This document shows, piece after piece, positions 22,901 through 34,400 of a stretch of 41,881 bases of DNA. This DNA is from Hyphochytrium catenoides. Taxonomy: Eukaryota > Sar > Hyphochytriomycetes > Hyphochytriales > Hyphochytriaceae. The notes under the pieces are model-generated. The model saw nothing but the letters and a program-made list of their open reading frames with translations. It was not told the origin of the DNA and made no database searches. Both the position numbers and the translations under genes were made by a program. The DNA lies in NCBI GenBank assembly GCA_900088475.1, contig FLMG01002581.1:1-41881 (forward strand). Direction: 5' to 3'. How positions within the stretch are numbered: position 1 is the stretch's first letter; each line of letters starts with the position of its first letter.

Positions 22901-25770
22901 GTCCAGTTTCTTCATACCCTCGGGATGATGCAGTAACAGGGAATACATTTGGCACGCAGGTTGCAAATAGGGAATGTGATCAGGCATCCAGTCCAAATGT
23001 GCAAAGTATCCTTTGTCACCGGGATCGCAGCGAAAGAACCCGCTGACCCGTTTAAAGAACTGTGGGGGCAGTAGGGAGGTGTGAGGAGGAGAATCAGTGA
23101 CTGCGGAAGGTTCGGTCAGATCAGGGTAACCGTCCTCGAGAAGGAGAGCCCAGAGAAGCGTCTAACATCCTCCAGAAAAAAAACTTGAAGGACTGCACTG
23201 TTAATATTTTGGAGGAGAAGGTTTGGGGAAAGCCCAGAAAGATAGATGGCGACACCTAGACGGCGCGCAAATCGAAGATAGCGGGACCTTAGAGCGCAGC
23301 GCCTCGGAAAGGCGCGCTGGGTTTGTTAGAGCTCCCTCCAACAATTCCGTGATAACCTCCCAGTCCCACTTCTTCCAGTCTTTACCGGCTAGGACGCGTG
23401 ACCGATTGATCATGTCTTTAAGATGAGCCTAGGCACCAGCCACGACAACAGCCAGAAAGGAGGAAAGGAGCAAGAGTTGTACACCGTTTCAGTGATCTAA
23501 GCAAAATATATCAAGTGAGGAGAACCTTGTCCTTGAAAGACTGGCCAGTCTAAACTACCCCCCTCACTTAACAACCTTCTTAGCACCGATAGTTCCAGAG
23601 CATCTTACCTCATCCATCTGTGCATCTAGTGAGATCTTAAGGTCATGGACCATTCTCTCTCTATTCGAGCTAAGTAGCGATGAAGCCTGAGCGCGGTGCT
23701 GAGAGCGGTTTGTCCCCATCAGGAGCTCGGAGCTCATGTGAACGCCGTTGACATATCCGCAGCTGTTGAGTGTGGACCTAGCAGCGAGGGCTAAGGGCAT
23801 ATATACCATCCTCCAATCATCCTTTTCCCTTCAACAGCCATTAAATTTGTTCTCTCTGCATAAATGGAATACCTTTCCCGTCATGTCAACTCCTCAAGGC
23901 TCCCAAGCGCCAAGTCTAGCTCAAATTACCTCGATTGTTGCATTTCATAATATCTTACCTGTTAAGACCAGACCCGACAGCGTTGGCCAAATCAGAGAGC
24001 ATCTGAGAGGCTCTGAGGGCCCTGAATCTGGCCTCTAAACTTTCTTTCCCAAGCTCTCCCTCATCTAAGCTCTTCGGATAAACGGAAGAAGCCACTTCAA
24101 CAAGCTTAGGAGCAGCGAGGAGGCGGGCACAATGGTCTTCTGGCAACAAAACCGAGGAAAGCCTACGAAGGGATAAATGTTTAGCAGTTCAACCTTCATT
24201 CACTCGACATACCTCAGGCTGACCTCAACATTTCTCCCAAAATTTCCGTTGCTAAGGCTGCGAGCTCCTTGTTAGTCCCAGTACCCAGCGCGATTAGCCC
24301 TTCTATGAGGCCGCAGTGTATAAGTGCCACAAGCACAGTCACATAATAGTTATCGAGAAGATTATGAGGAGGTTGTGAGGAAGCGTGTTTATGTTGGTAG
24401 GTCTGAAGAATGGAGCGGGTGCGAGTTTGAGAGTAGAGATCAACCACGGAGCTGGATGGGCTTGAGAGGTTTATGTGTAGGATCTCGGCGATTGTAGATA
24501 GGACCTAGATGCATAGATGCCGTCAAGAGACTACCGGTTAGGCGACAGCGTGAAGAAGAATGAATTGCGACTATAAATGGGAAACGTTAAAGCAGACAGC
24601 TAATGAGCAGTGAAGTACTACCATTCCCCTCTTTGGACAAAAAAGTAGTGTGTGGAAGTGGATGAGGAAGACGATGAGGAGTTATCGTTCCAGTCACGCA
24701 GGTTCCGGTTTAAGGCAACAAAACACACCTGTCTCTGTATGTCCTGCCCCACAGGCTTTAACAAAAACTGGACCAGCGAAGATAAGCCATGTGGGTCAGA
24801 GGTCAGCAGCAGAATGCCTGTCCAGGTTCTCATCATGAGGATGATAGCGTTCTTACTAGCCGTCCAGCGCTGCCGTCTCTCATTCCCATTAGGGAAGTCA
24901 GTATCCGTGAAGGGAGAAAGTAGCACCTGCACCAGAATGCAAAAGAAGAAATGGCCGAGGAGAGTGTCTCAAGCCTTGTCTTGAAAGAGGTTTGTCGCAG
25001 TCATGATCACACGAATGCGGCCAACAGAAGGGTAAGTAAGAGAACCAAAAAGAAATAAAAGTGCTCCCATAGAGGACTGTACCAAGCCAGTTGTTCCGTT
25101 AAAGGCTTACCTGGAGATCTATAGCTTGACGCATGTACTTTCGCATCGAAGGCTCATTCAGGACAAACAGGATGGTCAGTATCAAGGACTCTGCCAAGTC
25201 TTGGCAGCTTGGGTCTAGAACGGAGTCGAATAATGTCCTGAGACCATTGCACTGTGCTACAACCTTTGTGTTCGCAACGGCTAGCTCGCGTAGGGTCTCC
25301 AAACAGACGCGTCGGAAATTGTCTTCCTTGTGAGAAGCGATGGCCACAAGGCCTCTTACTATGCAACGAGGCATGAGCGAGCTGTCTGTCTCTATAAGCT
25401 TCCTTATAACTTTCAATGCTTGCATCCGCTCATGGGCCAGTCGGGCATCTCGCTCTAGAGACCTCACAATATACAGTTGAAGCTGCACTCGAAGGAGGTG
25501 CTGCACAGCTGAACTATCCGAAGTCACATAACGAATCAACCGCAGCGCCCCTGACCGGACAACGGAGTCCGTATCCCCTGCTGGGGCTCGGAGGGCGTGA
25601 AGAAGGCGTTCTGCAGGAACCTTGTCGAGAACCGACGGGTTGGCTTTAATGATCTTGAGTATCCGCGCATTGTGGTCTAGCTTCTGCTGCCGAGTCAAGC
25701 CACCACCTTCAAGGTTCAGGCAACAATTCTCGACCGCCTGCGCCAGCTGCGGCAAAATGGACTGGCTCAT
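17000..25770 (-). CDS. RICTOR: Rictor / TORC2 regulatory subunit
   Basis: Exons, 5' to 3': 25770-25111, 24926-24729, 24504-24224, 24162-23959, 23777-23609, 23428-23288, 23059-22918, 22754-22647, 22457-22419, 22285-22275, 22195-22029, 21836-21686, 21469-21319, 21227-21136, about 21000-20881, 20694-20554, 20380-20294, 20097-19928, unresolved exon(s) 19.9-18.9 kb, 18892-18730, 18532-18420, 18225-18090, 17893-17813, 17712-17657, 17543-17466, 17246-17000. All are in phase except around 21.0 kb and 19.9-18.9 kb. The product is about 1350 residues of helical repeats. Family blocks in order: HNARILKIIKANPSVL, TRTWTGI-like MRTWTGILLL, LILTNLDYT, RLYATCLLRALLRADV with WGVETLVTQL, LPPHLYGELAKTEAGC, ALWALGHIGASPRG, TCFYVLGLISRSVPG, LSNHI and the terminal LPVRRFIHDLFD. 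These match Rictor/Ste16/Pia across its length. TORC2 phosphorylates AGC kinases and controls actin and membrane homeostasis. Some joins are inferred from phase and homology only. Confidence 0.92.
22275..22285 (-). other. 11-nt microexon in Rictor
   Basis: Minus strand reads ATGGATTTGAG, preceded by tcttag and followed by GTTTCG. It enters in phase 1 (after AAT G at 22419) and leaves in phase 0, so that the next exon starts TAC TTC ACA CTC, the conserved YFTLLG segment of Rictor. Without it the flanking exons do not join in frame. It is inferred from phase and splice motifs, not from transcripts. Confidence 0.6.
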
Positions 25771-26325
25771 GCTTCCCGCTTGGCTAAAGCCTCAAGCGGG
25801 CGTGGGATGGGGGTGGGGAAGGTTAGTAGTTATCCAGGAACAATGCTCATCCTGGCATGGGGTGAGCTGGATCTGTCCCTATCCCCCTATGTCATTCCAC
25901 TACCGTAGGGATTCTTGCCCTGACTCTCTGCTCGTCGAAGAGAAGCAATCCAAGACGGCAGCAACGCGATCATCTCCTAGCTTTCAGCTGCTCAAGCCGA
26001 TGTTTGGCAGCGACGGAGACAGCGGCCGTTATGAAGAGTGTCAACGCCCCCAGAAACAGACCAACCCAAGGATCAGTCCCGCCTGCTTCTCATCGTCAAA
26101 GATAAAGCTCTAAATAACAACTCAGTTTGCCGATAAATCACTACCGTTAGCGGCTTCAGAACAGGTACAGTTCTACTGCAGCCGCCGCTATAATAGAAAG
26201 GGTATTGGGATCATCAGAATCCCCGTCCTTTCCTATTCTTCTATGTACAGCACATACACAATAATCTTTCCTCAATAAATCTTTGTAGATCAAGGTGCAG
26301 ACGGTAGAACAGGTTTGTTGTTGAG
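25771..26325. other. Upstream region of Rictor
   Basis: About 550 nt between the Rictor start codon and the next possible plus-strand frame. It contains a G-rich run near 25800-25820 and no recognisable gene. It is the likely Rictor promoter, possibly shared with the doubtful plus-strand frame at 26326. Confidence 0.4.
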
Positions 26326-26730
26326 ATGAAAGAGCTCTCGAGGAACAGAAAGAGGAGAGAAGGAGATGTGCAAGTCTACGAGGACGAAAACTTCTTTAGG
26401 TTTCTGGTGACGGCGTCCTTGCGATTGCAGGCAGCCGACAGCAGGATAGGCCTAGAATATGCTAAGGATGTAGGTGATACTGAGGAACCTTATGTTCCAA
26501 ACCGCGACCTCCCCAAAGCCGCCAGGGGAGATGCCAGTGCTATGGTGCAAGCAACCATTTATTGGATTTTTAGTCATCATAGTCAAAACTCCCTTGTTCT
26601 TTTATGGACAAATTTTTTGAACGAGACCAGACTAAGTGTGACATTCAGCGTTCTGCAGTTCGCTTCAGTCTCTCCTTGGGTAGCCATGTCAGATGTGCCA
26701 AAATATACCGCCAGAGACTTAGCCCGATAG
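26326..26730 (+). CDS. Doubtful 134-residue protein, unrecognised
   Basis: A plus-strand frame starts at ATG with a basic, then acidic N-terminus (RNRKRREGDVQVYEDENFF) and continues for 134 residues to TAG. The first two thirds look protein-like, while the last third has mixed hydrophobic composition. No domain, signal peptide or clear membrane helix is evident. It fits the gap between Rictor (divergent) and the RING gene (convergent). It could be a small real gene, possibly spliced, or a chance frame. Confidence 0.3.
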   Translation: MKELSRNRKRREGDVQVYEDENFFRFLVTASLRLQAADSRIGLEYAKDVGDTEEPYVPNRDLPKAARGDASAMVQATIYWIFSHHSQNSLVLLWTNFLNETRLSVTFSVLQFASVSPWVAMSDVPKYTARDLAR

Positions 26731-26909
26731 CTTTGAGACAGGTTGTTTCGCTGGGCTAAGAGCATTGCACTGACAGATACCGTCAGTGCTTCTGTGCCGC
26801 TACATCAATACAAGGCTACATGGGAGGGGTCTCTCTCACCCAACGCCAAGAGTTTTGGAAAAGGTGGGCTTCCTAGGTCTGCTTATGGTCCAGCTGGCAG
26901 TGGCCACTC

Positions 26910-28521
26910 CTAGCCGCTGACAATCAGAGATTTGCATACAGGGCATTCCGCTTTTATACGAAGCCATGGATCCACACAGTCAGAATGGAACTGGTGTAAG
27001 CATGGCATCACGCGCACCATGTCTCCAACCGCGACATGATCTAGACATACGGAGCACTTGATCTTTTTTGCCGCAGTTGCATGGGCCTCGCTGGAAAAGA
27101 GGGAGTTGATAAGTGGTGCTTTTTGTCACCTTCCGTACGCATACAAAGGTCCTTACTTGTAGCGGTATAAAGGGAGGCCATTGATCTGGTCTTGTGAAGC
27201 TCCTCGAAGATTCACAGCATTCTCGTCCAAAGCTAAAAGTCTTTCATAGTCTGAAATGCGTAGTAACAGCTAGGTAAGTCTTCGTGAACATCACCCATTA
27301 AGAGGCAAGCCTACCGTTTGCATCAAAATCCCTGTCCATCAGCATTAACTGCATGTGAAGAGGGTCAAGGTTTCGAAGGCTCCGATTTAGAAGCAGTGCC
27401 CTGTCAGCAAACAGCCGGCGACCTACTATCTGGTCTCTTAAGTCAGTCTCGCTGCTTATTATCGCTTTGCTTACTAGATATCCGAAAAAGGAGCAGACTG
27501 CAACGCCGTTAGTAGCTGCTTGTAGGAAGTTCAGACTAAAGGGACGCACCTAGTACTGGCAATGCCAGCGGCACCTCCTTCACCGTTCTGCCAGCCATTG
27601 CTACGAAAAGAATACCGACTAGTGCCATGTAGGCAAAGACGCCAATCCGCACCAAATGCTTCGATAGCCCAAAGGGTCTATGCTCATTTTCCGGTGCATT
27701 GAGAACAGGCACTGTGAAAGCAGTCGTCCTTGCATTCATCATGCTGATGCGGAAGCTCCAAGTGCTTGCGTTGATCCTCTTCACAATCACTAGCTACCTT
27801 CCTGGCGACGTCGCCAGCAGCGACTTGTCCACGATAGCAAGTTGACTAGTAACGGACAGATCCACTGACGCAAGTACTTCTTGTGTGCTCAACTTGGTGT
27901 CTTGACAGGAGAGAACAGCCAAAAAGCGGACGAATGTCACACATGCGAAGGCTGCAAATGGTCCATTGACAAGCTCGAATGAAGCTTGGGCTCTGACAAA
28001 GAGTGTTTGATATCTGTCATTATTAATCTCCGGTGTATAAGCACGAGCTTCAGTCTTCAGGGAAGGAAGGAGGACATTGCACTTTCGAAGCACTTCCACT
28101 TCAGAACTGCGCTTCTCTGTGCAGAAACATGCGTCCTTTCGGGAGTAGTAATCCACTTCTGTAATCTCAACATAGGGGCTTATCACCCTTCAGTGGTCGT
28201 AGTAGTACGTTTGTCTTTTCCTGTAATGTTCAGAACCTGCAACCAATAATACTCTGATATCGGATACGAGGCTTTACACGATAGCTACATATAAGAGCAC
28301 AATGCAATCATCAACTCCGGGAATATACACTCAAAGGATCAGCTATCTTGATAACTGACAATTAGTCTATTTCACAGTGCCGTGAATCTACCTGGATCCT
28401 CCAGGCCGCCCCTCAGATCAAGCCCATTGTGCTGGTACGAGTACTTGTACAACGAGTAGAGCTCCTCAAAGTGTCTTGAACTGATGCAACTTACTGTCAT
28501 CATCCAGTCACCAATCTCCAT
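26910..28521 (-). CDS. Membrane-anchored RING-H2 E3 ubiquitin ligase
   Basis: Exons, 5' to 3': 28521-28392, 28236-27798, 27743-27550, 27497-27315, 27250-27157, 27090-26910. They sum to 1221 nt in phase, about 406 codons. Residues near 120-280 carry hydrophobic segments, including IGVFAYMALVGILFVAMAG and a second around CSFFGYLVSK. A LHMQLMLMDRDFDANDYE segment precedes the RING, as in plant RING proteins with the L.L.DRDF..NDYE..LALD block. The C-terminus is a complete RING-H2: CSVC, then CLHQFHSDC, then CPVC (C-x2-C, C-x-H-x2-H-x2-C, C-x2-C), followed by TAG. RING-H2 proteins pass ubiquitin from E2 enzymes to substrates, and the helices place this one in a membrane. The oddity is one in-frame TGA at codon 59 (28192-28190), inside a stretch that otherwise reads well on both sides. 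Confidence 0.8.
27508..27514 (-). promoter_or_regulatory. Canonical branch-point motif TACTAAC
   Basis: In the 52-nt intron between exons 27743-27550 and 27497-27315 of the RING gene, the minus strand reads ctactaacg ten bases before the acceptor gttgcag. The exact TACTAAC consensus close to the acceptor supports this short intron and suggests the branch site is strongly matched at least in some introns of this organism. Confidence 0.6.
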
Positions 28522-29196
28522 GCTCTTCTGCGCTCAAGTCTTCCTCAGTCCTCAGTCTAAAGGCTTTACGACATAGGAGCTTTGCTTCATCTTCTTTCTC
28601 ATCAGTTCCTCGAGTAGTCGACGACTGGTGCTTGGCTTTAGAGTGGAAGAGAAGGAGGTAACGAGCGAAACCTGGTAGGGGCTGTAGAACAGCAAAAGGA
28701 AGGAAGGATGGTTGGGACACGCAGCCAAGCGACGGCACAGAGGAGACGGCACAAGGCCCAAGGCGGGGCCGCCGTCGAACGGACCAGAAGCAGGCTCGCC
28801 ATGAGCAGGGGAGGAGAAGGTTACGTAGGAAGACTGTTCGACAGGAGCGGAACTAACAACTTCATCTTCCTCCACTGCCGATAACTGTCCGACAGAAGGG
28901 AAGGGTGGCAGGGAGTCCCGGAATGTGCTATGTTCGGCTCTCCGCAATCGTCCGCACCGAATGTAGGATTTTTCGTGTAGGCAGGAAACTAGGCGACAGA
29001 AGGGCTCGAGCGCCAGGAAGCGCTCGTAGGGCTGACCCCGAGAAGACCCCGGGCAGACGCGCTCAGGGAAGGGACATGGGACGCTGTCACCAGAGCGCCA
29101 GGCATGAGGGAATGCAGGCTTAGAAGCCCTCGCCACGGAGTTAAGGGCAAACTATAGGATCAATCTAAACTCAATAAAGCACCGTTCCTCCTCGGT
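28522..29196. other. Region upstream of the RING gene
   Basis: A minus-strand open frame of 194 codons (29136-28552) spans most of this stretch, but its sequence is Pro/Ser/Arg-rich with no domain or compositional order. I treat it as uncertain. The region lies next to a retroelement fragment and may itself be decayed element DNA or the RING gene promoter. Confidence 0.3.
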
Positions 29197-29643
29197 TTGA
29201 GAGAAGAAAGAGAAGGACCCTCCAGGCGCGTAGAAGTGCCGAAATATACTACGAATCCGCAGAGCTGGAAGGAGTGCTCAAAGCGACAGGGCCGAGGCAT
29301 CGCGCGAAGCGGTCCTATCGCCAACCACAACAACGTCCACGACAGGCGGACAGCGGACAATGGCGCTCTGAGCCTGACAAGTGTCTTGGCGGAGTCACGA
29401 ACGCCAGCCACTATTCAGCAGTTGTTTGGGAGAGGCAAGCATTCTTGTTGGGGGCAAGAGCAGCAGGTGGCGTTTGATGCGTTAAAGAAGTTATTGTTGG
29501 AGGGACTAGTCTTCTTACATACTTCTGACCTTTCGAAGGCAGCACAATTTATCGTGTATACCGATGGCTCAAAGGACGTGTTGGGAGGGGTCTTTGTCCA
29601 ACAAGATGAGTACGGGAAGGAGCAAATCTTGCATAAACCTTAG
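29197..29643 (+). mobile_element. Ty3/gypsy-type reverse transcriptase-RNase H fragment
   Basis: A 148-codon frame has a C-terminal half typical of the RT/RNase H junction of LTR retroelement polyproteins: QEQQVAFDALKKLL, then a short loop with L...D..K, then FIVYTDGSKDVLGGVFVQQ. The D in TDGS is the usual first RNase H acidic residue. The frame ends at a TAG right after QILHKP, before the rest of RNase H, and more stops follow. No integrase, protease or flanking LTRs are apparent nearby. This is a truncated, probably inactive remnant. Confidence 0.7.
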
Positions 29644-31421
29644 CCATAGTGTAAAAGGGTCCGAGCCCAAAAGCCTTATCATGCGGTGATGGACTTCGTC
29701 CAGAGCTCTGGAAGGACCTTCTATTACGCAGTCTTCATTGGTAGTGGGTGGATGGTGCTTTTTTCTCGTCAAAAGGAGGTCCCACACGGACCTTGACTGA
29801 GGTGAGATGCTCCTCGTATAGGTTCAATACGTACACGGTTCGTGCGACACCGGTTGATACCTCCAAATATGTGCCTCCCTACAGATACACCTCGCATAGA
29901 CTCATGCTTCTCCCCTTCCGAATACACCCTTTTAGTGTCTGGCTATAAGCCTATCTGAGGAGAATGAAGATGGGGAGGGAAGGACCAGCCCCTCCTGTGT
30001 TACTGTCCCTAATCGTTCTTTTTTTAGGAAGATTCAGCCCCTCGAAATCTATGAAACAGTGTGGTGATCAATTTTGTTTGCAGGAGTCAAGGCTAGTACT
30101 TCTTCGCCTGATATTAGGGTTCAACTTGTTCTTACTTTACTATTCACCGAGGAATCATTATCATCATTAATGTGTCCCCTTCTACTCACCACCATCAAGA
30201 AGCACTATCGTCGTGCCAGCAGCTACCACGACTTCACTGGTGTTGGCCTACCGTCCTTTGAGGCAATTATCACCACTATCTATACTTCCCCCGATTTTGG
30301 TCGATCCTTTAACGCAGCCCAAAGAAGTCAAGGTAACAAGGGACAAGAAGAGCAGCCACCAAACTGCTTCTGTCTTCAACATAAACATAAAGAGGAGGAG
30401 ACTAAGCCTGACGTGAGTCGTACTTTGATTCTTCCTTCTGCTACTACATAGAACTATTATGGCTGTTTGGCTCCGTTGTTCTTCTAATTTAGAAAAAAGT
30501 TGAGTCCTACTGCAGGTTATCACCAGCAGCAGCCCTGCTCTTCTTCACTCAATCACTCTTTCCGCCTCTGCACAAAGAACAGCTAGAGTAGTGGTCCCCC
30601 GACAACGACATGACACAATAAGTCAGCGGGGTTCGAGCCTAAACAATCTGAGGCCGACGAGCTGGTGCCTAGCTAAGCATCCTGTGCCTAGAAGTTGATA
30701 CTTGTCGCGGTACGACCGGGAAGGGCTACATGAGCTGAGAGATAATCGCCGCAAATCCCTTCTTAGATGGCCTGCAGTGGCTGACGGCCCTAGCCATCGC
30801 TTCCCTAGTTTGGAGTTCCAAGCCTTAACAGCCATGATTTGGCGGCTCGCGTCCTGACGGTTTCGGACGCCATATTCGCTCACTCGGGAACTGAACCAGA
30901 CGGTCAACCCAATAAATTACGCGAGGGACTGCTGAAGCTCTTTAAATATCATCTGGCACCATGACAGTCCTTCTGCCAGAGCAAGGAGACCCAATCTTCT
31001 GCATGCGGGTCGCCTAGCACAATGTTAGCTTCCTAGGGTCCGCCTCACCGGTGAGTAGAGACGGTTGAGTTTGGTTCTATGTTTGGCTTGATCTCCAGTG
31101 GCTTCACCCCATTAGGGTTATTGGACTTCACATCCACTGAGTTTGCCTCACTCTTGGTCTTCATCTCAAATAGCTTTGGCTCGCCACCAAGCTTCACATC
31201 CACTGGCTTTTGGCCACTATTGGCCTTTGGCTCCAAGGCTTTGAGTTCACAGTTGGATGTCAATTCCGCAGGCGCTAGTTCATAAATGGCCTTTGCCTCC
31301 GCTGTGCCATTCTGGCGGATATCCGATTCTATTTTCTCCGGATTATTTGATGATCTTTGACTTGTCTGGATCCCAGGTTGACGATCGGACGATGCCAGCT
31401 TGTAGATTTCTTCGCCCCACT
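29644..31421. other. Gene-poor stretch between retroelement fragment and coiled-coil gene
   Basis: About 1.8 kb with only short, uncharacteristic frames on both strands. It probably contains further decayed element DNA and the 3' UTR of the minus-strand coiled-coil gene, which ends at 31422. A minus-strand frame (31263-31045) is Lys/Pro/Glu/Asn-rich with a loosely repeated pattern of short Lys-containing units, but it has no clear splice connection to that gene. No RNA gene is identified. Confidence 0.45.
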
Positions 31422-34400
31422 TTAGGACTCTTCGCTAAGATTTGCCTGTTTAGGCATACTGACCAACATCTTAATGATTAGATGTACCTTTTGTGCCTCC
31501 AGCCACTCTTCTCCCATATCCCTTAGCACAGGTCGGAGCACCTCTTCTCCTAGCAGAAGGCTGGCAATGTTCTCATTCGTAGGGTAAGTACTTGGAGCCT
31601 GTAATGACGTTAGAGAGGCCTACATATCAAAATGGCTTGGGAAGCTATGGTTTACCTGGTTCCATTCTGTAAGCAGTTAACGAGACGTGCCACGAAGCAA
31701 GTTAGACAAGACCAATCTTCCAACCATCGCATTTGAAGCTGGTACCTTTGAACAAGACTCCTGGTTTAGTTGACTTTCCCTATAAGGGGGGCAGTCAGAC
31801 GGTAAGAAGGTTGTTTTGACCGAGTCCATATGAAGGCTATGTACTTACCTCCAGTAAGAACGGGTATTGTCTTCGGACGATGGCGTAGAGTAAGCTTCCC
31901 ACAATATGAATGTTAGCCATCTGTGACGCCAATGAGGGCTTGGTCCCTATCCCAACATCCCACGGACGGAGTGCCTGCAACCAAACAGGAGGAGAGATGC
32001 CACGATGAACATGAGATTGCGGGAGCTATTTAGGACGCTACAAAGCCGATCTTTCCGCAATTGCTTCGTGTCAACTTACCACCTCCCCCAATAGCAACCG
32101 GACCAAAAGATAATCTATGACTAACATCACAGGCTTGGAGGTGTCCGGTTGCCCATCAGGACCTAGTGTCATGCCTCTGGTGCTTCCGATGCTATCAAAC
32201 GTAAGGTTCCTAAACTCGCTTGCCCAGAGGAACTGCAGGTGTCAAAAGAGTAAGGCATTAACTTCGCCAGTTTGGAGAACAGCTGTATTTCGACCTCACC
32301 TCTGCCGGATAAAAAACTCCATCTTGGGATAGTTTGCTCAAAAATGTACCGATCGCCAATGGAAGGGTCAAGGCGCTGTCTGGATCTGTGGCCTTCTCTA
32401 GAGCATCCAAAAGCCCTTTCACCCTCACCTGAACAGTCCTGACGTCAGAAAACCCATAATGATAGAGTGTCGAGGGATCGAAATGACAATGGCTGTAGCG
32501 AACCTTGACCAGATTGGACGGTTAAAAGTTATCCCATACCTTCATCTTCACTATCTGTTCGCTTTGTCTTGATTTGGACACCTTGAACACCCTTAGACCT
32601 CCAGACGGTCTGGGTTCGACCTCGAGGCGTAGCTCAGTATCTTGGACTAACGAGAGAAGCGGCGCCCGAACCACCTTCGTGAGCCAACTCACGCATTTTC
32701 CTTGGTAGATCTGTATCATATCTGCCATTGCCTGCGCAATGAGAAGGATAAATGAGGAGTCGTTAGGTTGCAGCAAAGGAGACAAAGAGGTGGCAGACAA
32801 AGTGCGTATAAAGTTGTGGCGACCGGGAATGTAGCAGTAAAAGGCACTGAGTAATCGGGCCTTTTAACATGAAGGATAGAGTTGTTCTACCTGCAGCTGC
32901 TGGGCCTTCCCGTTCGCCTTTACTTCCATGACGAGGTTCTTCAGCCTTTGTATGAGTATCAGGCACAAAACACCCGACCGAAACAAGGCTTTCCCCTATG
33001 GGAAGACGAGGTAAGGGAATATAATCGCTTGAGCCAAGCCCAGAGTGACTAGAAAGACGTCTACCAAGTCACCTTCAAAATTTGCTGCGGCTGAGGTATG
33101 GAGTCTGCAAAGCGCCACCTAGGCCTCTTATCAAAAGCGCCGGTGGAGTATTTAAGGCTGTTCTCAATCTGCTTCCTGCGGGCCTGCGCAGCCTGGCGAG
33201 CTTGGTCAATGGAGGATGATGTGGCCATATTGCCCATCGCTTCGAACGGGGTCTGTGCTTTTCTGACTTTGGCCTCTACGTTGCGAGCTAACCGTTCCAA
33301 CTCTTCGTCCAGCTTCAACTTGAACTCTTGGTCATCGGCTAGGAGCTGGAAAAGATTGCTAAGAATTAGTGTACACTCGGCTACGCAAGGCCGTGAAAGC
33401 CCGGGACGTGGGAAGAAACATAAAACGAAGCAATGGCATGGTATAGGTCGCAAGTGTAGGCTTCATGTCGTCAGAAAGGTTTCAATGGAGATGAAGAGTT
33501 CGATTGACGAGAAGAGGACAAAGCGATAGCTGTGGTACGGGAGTGCCTCATGTTCTATTGACAGAACGCTCGAGGCGACCAACTACGGCCAACCTTTTCG
33601 TGAGAATCGTCCCACTTCGCTTCCTCTATTAGCTTTGTCAGTTCCTCTTCTTGCGCAGTAGGCAATCTGAGACTCGTGGCAGGGTACCGCTTTGCTTTGG
33701 CTTTTTCTTGGACTAGATTCTGCGCATCATGGGTAACATCTTGGCCTGCTCGTGGCATTAGCTGTTTGAGCCCGCCACTACCCATCTCAGGCATCAGTTC
33801 TCTCGTGACAGCCTGCGTGTTGCACGATGGAAATCCTCTGGTAGAGCTTTGGCTAAAAATGTCACACACAGCACATGAGAATTAGTGTTTCCTGGAACTA
33901 TAGACCTAAGAATGAAGAAAGGCAGAGATGGCAGTGTGATGTGGACCTTACAGGTCAAAGGGATCAGCTTTTGCCATCTGCTTCACTGCTGACAACCCTG
34001 AGAGAAGAATGGCGTGCTTTATTTCCTCATTTTGTCTCGATAGAGCTGTAATTGAGTCCTCCAGCGCCTTCTCCTTTTTCAACTATTGAGATGCTCCGTC
34101 ATACAATCCTATCAATGAAAAATAGCACAATTGTTTCTACCTGTTCTCTCCTCTCAATGGAACTTATGATATGGTCCAACTCCTCTCTGGCGGCAAGGCA
34201 AGACAGTAGAAATATTGTTAAAAGTCTGAGCATGGGGACCCACAAAGTGACACTACCAAATGACGGTGATGGAGGTGTTGACAGCAATGTTGATAGAGGC
34301 AACTGAAAGAAAGTACTGCGAGTGAAAAGATTCGACGCGAGGGAGCGAAGTTACGTCACGAGGAACTAAAAGGATATAAGGACTTTTATCTAGAGACAAC

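Noticed and set aside
22894-22918. A 25-nt intron in Rictor starting GTATGAAG and ending TTACAG
   Set aside because: A 163-nt intron from the same donor to the acceptor before 22754 gives a phase-correct join (HHPEGDRFLKTD) that matches the family better.
27743-27798. A 21-nt intron in the RING gene around the TAG near 27795
   Set aside because: The same donor joins in phase to a better CAG acceptor 54 nt away, which avoids the stop with a normal-sized intron.
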